Translations under genes and position numbers: made by a program | Assembly: GCA_934045905.1 (NCBI GenBank) | Contig: OW203763.1 | Coordinates: 19,040,948-19,104,947 of the forward strand | DNA length: 64,000 nucleotides | Source: Leuctra nigra | Lineage: Eukaryota > Arthropoda > Insecta > Plecoptera > Leuctridae | Direction: 5' to 3' | Part shown: piece after piece, positions 50,096 through 62,300 of the stretch | Layout: every line of letters begins with the position of its first letter | Position numbering within the stretch: position 1 is the stretch's first letter | Notes under the pieces: generated by a model | The model's input: only the letters and a program-made list of their open reading frames with translations | The model's database searches: none | Told to the model about the DNA's origin: nothing

Positions 50096-50957
50096 ATTTA
50101 TTATTGAGGACATCAGCCACATTGGGATTATGTACAAATTGAACCTATATCATACTTACCAGATTTTAACTTTTTTTGCTTTTGTAGTCCGTAAAATTGA
50201 AGCAGTGTGTGTAAATCTCAGATTGAAATTTTGACAATACAACCAGTTGGGAAAAAAGGAGTGTGAATGTGAAGAGAAGCTGGACTCTGAAGTAGACAGC
50301 AACTAACGTTATTGTGCGAGCGACTCCTTTATACTCTTTTGGCACGGATGTCTGTTTTTGTCTTTCTCTGCTTATATCCAGGTTGCACCGTTTCTCCGAT
50401 CGAGCTAAAATTTTGCACACATGTAAGGACCCGTTTGAAATCTGTTTTTTAAATCAGTTTAAAAATATCTGATTGATTGATCCCATCAACTTGAAATTTG
50501 GCAAGGACATTGAGACCAATATTTTTATGAAATAGTATTACAAAGTTCCAATCCTTCTTTAACTGGTTAAAATATGAAAATCCTTCTCCAAACTGGTTAA
50601 AATATGAAAAATCTTCCGTTTTATTGAAAATCAAATTGTTCCGATTAAGTTCAAATTTTGCATGGCGATCAAGTCCAACATTGTCTCATATTTTACAAAT
50701 TTTTAGCTCAATTGCCTGGTAAAGTATTTATATATTTATTGCATTTTTAGAGTTTAAAAAAGAGCTGTCAATAGAGATTTATCGAAAAGTACCAAATTCA
50801 TGGTACATGGATCTGTTATTCAATTGTTACAGAGTGTTGGTATAGGTTATGGAAATTGGAAAGTTGCGAAGAAAATGAGATATAATTGAAGTAGGTCATA
50901 TCTTTGCTTGAGTGGTCGTGGATCGTGTTTGGTTGGAGATACTGCACGAATAGAATA

Positions 50958-50998
50958 GGTGCTCGCTCATCAACGCGTTACAATGAGCGTTTTCCTAG
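50958..50998 (-). repeat. Dispersed repeat family core, inverted copy
   Basis: The reverse complement reads CTAGGAAAACGCTCATTGTA, then ACGCGTTGATGAGCGAGC, matching the start of the copies at 3231 and 35846. Only the terminal part is preserved here. Confidence 0.6.
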
Positions 50999-51082
50999 TC
51001 AATATTAGCACCTGGTTATCAATCATCAAGATATACAAACAATATACACGACTTCGACGTCAGCTGTCCCATGGATCGGTCT

Positions 51083-51927
51083 CAGTGGTGGGTCCAGGGG
51101 GAGGCAGTACCACCAGTACCTAACTAGAGATGGAAGGCCCTGGCAAAAATAAATTGTGGTCCCCCCCCCCCCCCAATATCGCCGAAAGGCTTTCTACCGC
51201 ACCCAAGATCTCTCGACTAAACCTATCTTGTACCGCACCTTTTCAGGGCTGATTTCTCTGCAGATAAGATATTACATCCCCATTCACATTCACACATCCA
51301 CGCAACTTAAAAATTATTAACACTATAGGGGCTGAAATACCCCGCAGGGAATTTGTCGATTTCGGTAGTTTTCAATACAAGTTTTACTCGTTTCTAAAAC
51401 GTGTAAAATAATATTAGTAGAACCTAATAATATTTCATAATTTTTGTAAAAATTGCCCTACTATAGGAAAGGGTCCGTGTACCAAGTTGAACAAAAATAG
51501 CACATCAGAAAATATAATAAAATGAATTGTGCACATGCCGTATCTGAGTGAAGCCCCACTAGGGGAGCCCCCCCCCCCCCCCCCCCTCCTCCTACCAAGA
51601 ATCGTAAGAATAGAAAGAAAGAGGAGCGCTGAAAAGAACTAACTTTTGGGTACCTCTTCAACTAGAACCTCTTTGCCTACATTCAATTCTCTTCCGTCGT
51701 TCGGGTAGAATCGTTTCCTAGAACTCCCTCGAGGCAAAAATACACAAAAATAAATAAATATAATATTTCAACCAATATCTTGACCCAGGACCCGTATGAC
51801 AGCTGGGGAACCGCCCCCTCCATGATTTTCGTTGTAGTGATCGAATTTTTGGCTACCTATCTTGGCATCCTACAAGCGTTTTTGGAAAAAAAATCTCCCG
51901 CCCTAGATAAATCTGGATCCACCACTG
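51083..51927. mobile_element. Putative non-autonomous hAT-type element (about 845 bp)
   Basis: The left end CAGTGGTGGGTCCAG and the right end CTGGATCCACCACTG are inverted repeats matching at 14 of 15 bases. CAGTGG-type ends of this sort are typical of hAT elements. The interior has two long C-runs (51161-51174 and 51568-51586) and no transposase. Flanking octamers ATCGGTCT and GTCCTTGG do not match; GGTCT occurs close by on both sides, so the 8-bp target duplication is not demonstrated. Confidence 0.5.
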
Positions 51928-52034
51928 GTCCTTGGTCTTACGCTCTCGATGACTAACTCGTTTATTTAATTTGTAATAGAGATTGCTTCCTTGACGATTA
52001 TATTAATTCTGTACCTAAGGTCCGATGTTCATTT

Positions 52035-52210
52035 CAATGATTCTTGAGGTGAGGTCAAAAACAAGTAATTTTGCATTATCCAATCACATCTGTAAATGTG
52101 AGATTAGTCATTTTTGTGAGAGAATACTTCAATTATAACTATATTTGTTAACTTCAGTCAAATGATCCTGAAAATGGACATCGGGCCTTCTACCTCCGAG
52201 GTACAGAATT
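52035..52210 (+). repeat. Interspersed direct repeat, copy 2
   Basis: The partner of 49885-50095 in the same orientation, with the same block order (TTTCAATGATTCTTGAGGT, CCAATCA, GGACATCGGGCCTTCTACC). No coding potential. Confidence 0.55.
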
Positions 52211-53200
52211 TAAGACACGAGAATATTCAATTGCTGTAAATCTCGATGTATATTTTATTTTCTATAGATTGATGTTTTTAGTGCAATCTATATCTAAAAA
52301 CACAACCCTATGCTTCAAAATTAAATTAATAGTCTGAACTAAAACTTTCCCAATTGTTTATCCAACATATTTTTTATTATTTTGTATATAAAAAGTAGTC
52401 AGTAAAGCTCATAATGAAGAGTAAAACAAATTCAAACAACTCCAAACAACCGATTGACCTCAATGATCAACCCACCCGATGATCGAGAATCGAGATCCGA
52501 TGTGTTTCTTCATCACAAGAAAATAGCTAAATGTTTCTTTTACTTCCAGAATTCGGGAACTGAAGAGAGGCATATCATGACAACGTTATTCATAGAACAA
52601 TACCAGAGAACTCGATTTATTGAAACTAGAAACAAATTCTTTATAATCTTCATTACAATAATATAATACAAATATTGGAAGCTAGTGAAAGATCAGTGGT
52701 TATATATGACACTGTGGGAACCATGGATCTTACATTGATTGATTGATTATTGATTGGAAAACAGGTATAGGAAATCAATCACTAGTACTGACTAGTTGGT
52801 TCCATGTAAATCAATCTATAAAATAAATCATAATTATGTCAAATATACAAAGGGAGGCCCCGTGAACATGACAACGAAGAACAGAAATAAAACTGTATGC
52901 CAAACCGATTTAAGAATATGAAGCAAAAGGACACTTACACTGTCACACATATATGTACACTCTTACTCAGCTTGCAATTTGTTAATCATAATATCATATC
53001 ATAGGGTTTTTGTACTTATCTTATTTGTAAGTTAAGACTCGATGTTTTGACATAATTTCATAAATGGACGGCCAGTTACTTGTGAAAACCTACATTCCTG
53101 GTTTACGAATGAATCACAGATCTTTGCATTAGCTGTTGTCCATGAGGCCTCCTTGAAAATTGTAACAATTTAAAATCAAAATTTTATAGAAATGCCACAT

Positions 53201-53206
53201 TTTATT
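53201..53206 (-). terminator. Poly(A) signal of the NOMO gene
   Basis: On the minus strand AATAAA lies about 165 nt beyond the stop codon at 53372-53370. It is the first canonical signal downstream of the gene. Confidence 0.55.
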
Positions 53207-53369
53207 CAAACAGTCCAATGGAATGAGTTAAATGAGTTAATAAAAGCATCAAATTTTGTTGAATGATAACAATATTATAAAAAATGTACCACCCAAATTG
53301 CAAAAATTTTGACCACACATGGCCTAAATATTCTAACCATTCACCATTTTCTAACAATTTCACAACCAA

Positions 53370-56300
53370 TTATGTTTTCCTCGATTTCACTTTACGTTTA
53401 ACAACTCCTAATACTGGCTCGACGGAAACTGCCTCGCCTTCCGACGCATCGCTGCCCTTCTTAACAACAGCAGATGTAGTCACAGAGTCATTGTAGGTAT
53501 TTAACAGTCGATCAAAAACTGATACAAAAGTGTCCTTTTTCAAATATCCAATCACTAGAATTCCAACCAAGACTAGAGCCAAGTAAGAGCTCTGTCCTAA
53601 ATCGTGATCCGCTACTTTAGGCTCGGGGTGAAAGTAGAGAGAAACGTGCTTGAACGTCGTGTTTGCTTTGAAGTGAACGACGTCGTCATGGAAGGTATGC
53701 GTTGTTTTCGGCAGCGATGATTCCAGTTGGATAAAGTACGCTCGGTTGTCGATGGGAATGTTCGGGAACAGCAGCATGGTCGAGGGATGAACGCGAGGGA
53801 CCTTGCTCGGAGTGTCTAGCTTGATCACGTGGACCGGACTGTCGGGGGTGTCCTCTCGACACAGTTTCACGCGCAGGGTGCGCAGGTGATCTGCTGACGA
53901 TGATGACACGTGCGCCGTCACGTCCATCTGGTTCACGCGTTGGAACGCCACGAGCTTTAGCCCGGTGACGTCTCCGCTCACCTATGCACAAACATACATG
54001 TATCAACCAACCACACATCCCCAAAGAACAAAAACAATGTTATGATTGTGCATACATATTCACAACGGTAGAAGCGGTTTAATTTAAGATAAACCGAAAA
54101 TGCAACAGTTCACAAAATCATTTTATCCACACAAAAATACTACCATAAATGTTAATACTTTAAAACTTAAAAGACATTATAAGGTTATTTCATCAATTTC
54201 ATCATTTCATCAATTTTGTGAATGAAGTGTAGAAAACAGATAATTTAAGATATTGTCAATGGCAGCCTTACCTTGATTGAAATCTTCTTCGGTGTGCCTC
54301 TTTGAATGTGCTGATTTACATTGTTATCTTCCTTCAGTCCAATATCATAATCACACTGAAAACAAAAGCATGATATATGTAGTAGGTAAGGTAAGTAGGT
54401 ACTACGATATTATATTTTGTATGTACACAAATTTTATTCTGAATATAGGTATGTTAAAATTGAAAAAAAAATGATTAAAGCAATTTTCTGAATCAATTCT
54501 TAAATACGGAAAAAGGAAATGGTATGAAAATGTACTGTTAATATTGTCAAGTTGTTGAACTGACTGACCGTGGGTTGTAAGCCTCTGATACGGAACTGTC
54601 CGTTGGCCTCCGATGTGGCCTCCTCTTGCTGCATGCATGGGCCCTTGCCCACGGCCTCAACTACGATACCATCCTCCGGTTCACCGTTGAGTGACGTCAC
54701 TGAACCGTAAGCACTGAAAGCCACTCGATTTCCACTGCAAGAAGATTGCAAGGGGATGTCCATGAATCAAATCACAGACTTTTAGGCTTTCTTTCAACAT
54801 CCTCTTTGTCACAGCTTGTCATAAAATCTACTGCTTTTGAAACATATTCAGACCACATTAAAAACAACCATAAAATTTTGATTTCTGTTTTCTGACCAAA
54901 TGGTTAGGTATGATTTTCCATCTAAACAGATACTAACTTAAAATTGCTGAAATAATACCAACTGCAAGATGAAAAGATTTTCCTCCTCTGGGATTCGAAC
55001 CCAGCTCCTCTGAATGTCTAGTCCAGTGCGCTACCAACTGAGCTAAGGAGGCAGTACAAATTGCAGCAGCTGGGCTGTGTTTCAATATAAACTGCGTTAG
55101 CAGTCCAAGATTGAAGATGGGGTCAGAAGGCCGTGGAAAATTTTCCTTGTTTGACAACTGACTAACTTCACTCGACATGTTAACATCAAATATGTAGTAT
55201 GAAAAGTCAGTTTTAGTAGCATTACATCACACACTTACACCCTCTCCCTTCCTCGTCACATTACATAACAATGACAATACCTCCCTCCCTCATATGTAAC
55301 ATGTTTTTACATTCTTGGAATGACACATTAAAATTCAAACTATGAAGCCACTCCACCAAATGTGGGAGTAGCGAATGAGTGGAGCCTAACGGTGACTGAA
55401 GAGTGAACTCACGCCAAGTGCACAGTGAACGTCGCCCCTTCTTCCACGGAGATCATCTGCGACGAAGGCTCGAAGCGGAACTCCTTCATCATCGGTCGGA
55501 GGTAATATTCCCCGGGGGACAGCGAGGGAAATGTCATCTTACCGTCAGTGTTAGTCTGGCTGTTTCTTCTGAAACTTGCATCGCCAGAGAGGGACAGCAG
55601 AACTCCCTAGAACAGAATTAGAGAACAAAATAATTACATCTGACAGATTTCAACAACAGCTACACAAAAATTAGACTTGCATCCCAATTTGATAATACCA
55701 TTGCGGTTCTTAAACAAATTCAAAATTTCGATTTGTACAGCTTCAGGTTTAGAAATCGAAATGAAAGAAATATACCTAATAATTTTGTTGTTGTGACCAT
55801 TTCATTAAAAAATTAGTTTCTTATTATTTATTATTTTCTTATTATGCAGTTTTTTCGTAATCACCTGCAAAGGCTTCGAGTCGCTCTTATCTACGACATT
55901 GACATCAATCTGTGCCAGCTTGTGGACATTGAAGTTGCCTATGCCATCAGGCCCAGTGATGACATATCCCTCTTTCTCTGCAGTCACCCTGTCAAAGATA
56001 AAAGCATGGACAAACGTTATAGAAAGAAGAAAAATACTCTTTCAATGCAGTTCTGGTTGAAAACATAAAACTGGTAATTTTAGCATAGCTAACGAGAGAG
56101 AGAAACTTTAACAAAAGAGTTGAAAAACTAACCCATAATGATTGAAACAAATGATTTTAAGTCTTACTTGTATTCGGCATCCTTCGGCAATGGTCCAACT
56201 TTGAAGCGTCCCATTTTATCGGTCTCCGTAACGGCAACGACATCACCATGTCCGTTTGATATTGTCACTGCGATACCGGCGTATACAGGCACCATCTTCC

Positions 56301-59300
56301 CCTCGATCACTTTTCCCTTCTCCGCCAAAAAGGTCGCACCATTCTCCATACAATCGTTTGGACCGACAATTGGAATGATAGTTGGTGAAAACAGAAGAGC
56401 ACTGGCCGACGGTTCAAAGTAAATACTTTCACCTTCCAACACTAATAGTTCAAAATTATACACATACAATCTATTGATGACTCTGGGTACTATAGGTCCC
56501 AATTTCGTCTTGATTTTGTTGTCAGCAGAGTATTTGACTGTGATGAAGAGATCGTTAACTTGGTCGGAGAGAGTGACCGAGCCGCCTAATTTGTGCGACA
56601 CTGCCTGCAGAGTGGTAGGGGAAGCGGCATTGGCCGTGCTCCAATGGAAGACTTGTTGCGAGTAACCGTGACACCCGACGGGAGTGAACTCGTATGTGCC
56701 TGGAGACTTGACACAAGATTTACTGGTGCCCTTGTCCAAGATGAACTGCCCTGTTGCAATGGGTTTCTCAGGTATTGGGCTGTCAAGCTTGTAGTCTACC
56801 TGTAAGCAAGGATAACCGGCAAGTTTAGTTCCTTACATTTATTTTACCAACTGTTATTTAATGAATGACCATAGCAAAATTTCAAAAATGGATTTACAAC
56901 ATTACCCAATTGATAATCATAAATCTATTATCTATCAAATCTGATGTGACGAAGTCTGAAGATATTAAATTTCCAAAAGATATATTATGATTTGTGGTGC
57001 TCAATCCGGTAACACCAAACAATAATATACATAGCTTTTGTACAAATGCCTACTATTTTCAATGTTAATAGACATTGTGGTAGGTCCACATTATAGAAAC
57101 AAATATTTAAAATTCAATTTCACAATCTGGCTTTAATACACAATATTAACATACATTTTTTAAGTAATATATTTGAGATATTTCATCAATAATTTTAATA
57201 ATGATTAAATATTACGAAATATCCCAAATATAGGTATAAGGTAGGTACTTGGAACTATAAAAAGTCCTGACAGTTTATAAACATGTATATTTAACACAAA
57301 TTATTAGTAAAACAATTAGTTATCTTAAACATGTTTTTAAAGATTCATGACTATCATTATTAAAGTAATTGAAAGTATTGGGATATTTCGTCATGTTTTT
57401 GTAAAATTATTTATTATTTTGTCTACAGTTTCGATTTTTATATTAAAATCTTCCTCAGGACAAAACTTTAAAGTTTAAAAAACTTTTTGTTTTTTATTGA
57501 ATACTTTGTTTAAAGTGTAATTGTTTTTCTTTTTGATGTAAATTTGTAAAGTTTTGTCCTGAGGAAGATTTTAATATAAACATCGAAACTGTAGACAAAA
57601 TAATAAATAATTTTACAAAAACATGACGAAATATCCCAATACTTTCAATTACTTTAATTAGTAATCTTATTCCCTTGATTGATCAAAAAAGTACCTAATA
57701 TGTGGTGCAATTGTTAGATATTTCAAGAACAAGTGTGTGTTGGCTATTAATTGAGCAAGCAAGGTAAATAAATACAGACACCTACTACATTATAAAGATA
57801 AATAGAGATACATTTAATTACCAAGACAATTACTGGAAATTTGTCCCAGATAACCTGTGAAGAGCCAGAAGGAGAGGAGACGACAAGGAGGTGCGGAAGC
57901 AGGAATCATATAACAGTGAAAAGACAATTAGTAGCATGGCTGAAAGATTCAATACTACATCCAGAACAGAATGTCCACAAATATATACATGCGGATAAAT
58001 ACCTATAGGTACATGCAGAACAGCAATAAGTTAAGGAAAGAAAGCGCTTACGTTGGCTCAGGTAAAGAGAGATATGTCTGCCCATCAGTTGAAAGAAGAC
58101 ATGATGATTTTTGCTCTAGTAGGTACATCATTTTTTCCTATACTACCTATTCTCAGGTTTCCATTTGGAAATTTCACAATGGAGCTTGACAACGAGCAAG
58201 TGATATGTTTGGCACTTGACAGCGTTCATATCACATGAACGCTGGCATCATAGTAGAATCACGTAGATCATTAAAAAACTTATAATGTCTGGAGCTTACC
58301 TAAGTCGATGACAATATATTAATAGCGAATGTTTCTCTGCGCACAGGATTTGCCGAACTAGGTATAGAGAAAAACTATGTACCTTCTATACACTACCTAC
58401 TAAGAAATTTTATTTTTTTATATTTTTTTTAATAGGTACACTTGGCCAAACAAAAATTGATCGTTCAATAAATCTGATAGGCTGATAAATGTAAGATCGC
58501 ACCATCAGAAGTCAGTCTAAGCGATCTTATTGTCTCACTCTAGTAGGTGACCTCACATTTCAGTGATAATAACAAGCTTTGATTGGTTATGATGGGACAT
58601 GACCAGCAGTCATTCAAATTTGTTCAACGATCAATTTTTGTTTGGCCGAGTGTACCTACCGATGTAGAAGTGATAAACCACCTATTCTGTTTTGGTAGTA
58701 CCTAGTACCTAATGCTATTACTAAGTAATTTCCTAAAAATAAAGTTGTAGTTATCTCCCTTTAGGTGTAGGTACCAACACAAACATGCAACATGTATTAT
58801 CACAAAGTCAGGAGAACGAGACATCACATGAGACATACATTTACCAGAATCAAAAGAACGTTTGGAATAAAAGAGACACCTACATGATCATCGATTCCGA
58901 TAGCATTTACTCTTTTACAGATCCCCATGTCGATATATGGGCAACTGGTAAACAGCTTCTGAATGTCACTATAGAGTGGCACAAATATGTTCCTGTGATC
59001 TTATAATAGATCCAACACGAAAAAGTAGGTAAAAGTAAGAACAAACATATATCCGTGAACACAGTGACTGTACGTACTTTAGTATCGTGGGACGAGATGA
59101 TTGTGATTGCGAATCCGTTCTGCTTGAACGGAGGAGCGGTTGTCTGCGTACCCGAGACCGTGACTTTGTGCATGTCAGTCTCCCAGCACCAATCACTCTT
59201 GTCGATCTTGATCTCGTACGTCCCTGGCAAGATGTTCTCGAAGATGTACTTGCCGCTCGTCGCCGTTGTCGTTGCTACGAGAAACTTCTCACTGTCTCCC

Positions 59301-62300
59301 GTCGAGATTTGCAGGATGACGGTAATGTCGGGGCAACTCGGCATGATGCATACTATTTGTCCAGATAGTTTCGCTTTTAATTGCGAGAATTCGATGCCCA
59401 TAAGTATCGGTCTATCTTTTACATTAATTACCAATACTGCAGGGAAGAATCTAAAAATATCAAGTTAAAGAATATGAATACAGTTCCAACCATTAATACT
59501 AATTATGATTATTAAAAAAACCTCAATAAAGCAGTCTGAAGACAGCATGCAAACTCAGTAATTAGTAATTACTAGTTAGGTACTCACTGCAATCCCTTAC
59601 TCTTATCCACTTCTGTCACTTCAACTTTAGCTTCATATTTTCCAGGTTCTAGGAATTGGCAGAATTCACCAGTGCCTGCCCTTGTTTCGACAATGATTGG
59701 TGGACTAGAGCTGTCGTCTTTGGTGAGTAGGACAAATTTTGGTGCTCTTTCCACTGCCCCTTGATGAAAGTGGTAGGGAAGAATCTTTCCGCACACTTTA
59801 AATGTAGCTGGAGATATTGGAGGCAGTATAGGAGAATTTGGTGATATTTTGGCTACAATTTCCTCAAACTTCATATCCTCTGAAATCATAAATAAAGGCA
59901 ATTGTTCACATTGGATCACATGGTAACTTAAACTGGAATTTTATGATTTCATTGTCCAGGAAGGCATACAATATCCTAATATCATTTTTGTAAGTAGGAT
60001 ATGAGATAAAATTAGAACTTTGATCTAAGTGATGTGTTTCTGATATTAAATTAACATGACTATAGTCCGTTTCAGACCTAGAGACACTCATTGTTCTCGT
60101 TTATAATGTATCGTAAAATCATTTGCTCTCATTGTATCCTCAACCATTTATTGTCCGTCCCTTGTTCGATGTCGTTTACAACCTTGTTACTCTTAGCCCT
60201 CTAAGGGTTGTTCCACAGGGTTGTTCGTTCCAAAGAAATGGACCTTGAGTGGGTGAAAATGTAGACACATTTGAGGGTCTATTGGCTCTGCGGCAGAGCT
60301 GATACAGAGAGCTTTCCACAGCTGAGGTATGTTTTGATACTTTTACGTTTTTATGATAGGGTCAGGTCCAATGTAAGTGAGAACAATGAGTGTCTCTAGG
60401 TCTGAAACGGACCATAGAGCCATCTGATGATTGTTCAGCAATTATTCTGAGTTATTACGGAACAGGTATGGCCGAGTGGTAACGCTCTGAACATGTATTC
60501 CGGAGGCCCGGGTTCGATTCCCGCGGCCGACCTTCCTGACTGGAGTTTTTTCGTGGTATTCCCTCAGTCGACAGACAAATGTTGGGAAGGTACCCCACTA
60601 ATAGGCCACGCCCGGTTCATTCCCACCTTCCATCCTTACCTACTCTTCACCATCATCTCCCAATCATTCATCCGTCACCATTAGCCTCGTGGCAAAACAG
60701 TGCGACGTTAAGCCCCAGACAAAAAAAAATATTTTGAGATGTTTGATATGACCTACTTGCTTGTACTTGTATCCTGTAAGATCCGGCTTTCATGTTTTCT
60801 AAATGATAGGTTCCATCGGATCGAGATTGTGTCACAACTTTGCCATCGAGATAGATGGTGGCCGCTTCTAGTCCTTGGCCCGCTACACTGGAGACAACAC
60901 GGCCGCTCACACTGAACCCGGTCACCTGAAACGGTTCCCAGGGATCAAACACAACACTTGCAAATGTAGTGGGCCGTTTCAGCCCTATCACAAAAGAAAA
61001 ACATTACGTGCACTTGCAAGTTACTTGAAAATAGAAGTCAAGTTGATTAAAAAAAGGAATAAAAAAATAATGCACTAGGTCAGTGGTCGGCAACCTGCGG
61101 CTCCGGAGCCGCATGCGGCTCTTTGGTGGTTATTGAATGGCTCTTTATAATTTAAATAAAGATCTGGAATCCAAAAATTGGAAAATTAAAAAAACGCCCT
61201 GCGGGGCAACATTTGGAATGTTATTTGATTCAGTTCGTTCATTTAAAAGTACCAAAATCACTTTGAAATTCTAAAATAATGCCCTGCCGGGCAAAAACTG
61301 GGGTGCTTTGTCAAAATATCAAAATAAACTGGTAAATCAATTTATTATTTTCGATGTAACATTATATTTGATTGCCTCTACACGGCTCCCAATAAAATAT
61401 AATTCATTAATTTTTGGGAAATTGGCTCCTTCACCAAAAAAGGTTGCGGACCCCTGCACTAGGTACACTTGGCCACAGTAAAATCAGTATTCGAAAGAAA
61501 CGGATTGACTGATCAAATTCAAAATTGATGGCATCATCTGATGAAGTCCATAATAATTCATCATTTAACTCTAGTAGATTAGCTATGATTTCATCGATAA
61601 TAATAAGCAAGGATTGATTGTCAAGGAACCTCACCAGCAGCCAATCAGTTTCGTTCAAATACTGCTTTTACTTTGGCCAAGTGTAGGTAGTTACCTACCT
61701 ACATTTGAAATCAAATTTTTTTGGTAGCATTAAGTAACCCACACATTATACATAGTGTAACATACCTAGTAAAGTAACATTTGTTTTTAACATTCACTTA
61801 ATCCATGTCTCCCGACAAATCTCGAGCATTTTCACTTCACTAACAACAAAATGTACGAGCAAATGTTCTTATTGCAGTTTCTCTGCATACCTGGAAAGGT
61901 GAGGAAATCTCCATGCTGTCATGCTTCACTGTGAACTCCATCTGTTTGGGCTGCACGTCGAACTGCAAGCTCTGCGGCCCCTCGTAATGCGGCACCACCC
62001 TGTACCTCGCCGGCGGCAACGCAGGGAACACGAACACCCCACGGTCATCGGACGTCACATGACACAGAGATCCAGCCGTCTTCAAGCCAGCCAGTGGCGT
62101 GGTGGAACAGTCGGAGATAACCAACGGTGGCGACTGAAAGTGATCCACCAAAACAGTTATCATCCTGACTTGAGACACTATAATGTACACAAGACTACTA
62201 GTAGTACGTTTGCCATATGCCATTTTATAATGGGTTAGAGAATTGGTGTATTGATGATGTAGGTAGCACTAGAGCTTTTAAAGTTGGCTTGTTATTCTAA

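Larger units (their letters stand above)
48655..53200. other. Intergenic, repeat-rich
   Basis: No gene is recognised. It contains a direct repeat pair (about 49885-50095 and 52035-52210), a tract at 50400-50830 with short internal repeats (AACTGGTTAAAATATGAAAA twice), the inverted dispersed repeat at 50958-50998 and a putative hAT-type element at 51083-51927. Open frames of 60-103 codons show no domain signature. Confidence 0.45.
56800..59077 (-). other. Largest NOMO intron (2.3 kb) with two MITEs
   Basis: It carries the 300-bp palindromic element at 57359-57658 and the 214-bp TA-flanked element at 58439-58652. The remainder is AT-rich and has no exon in phase with the flanking NOMO exons. 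Confidence 0.8.
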
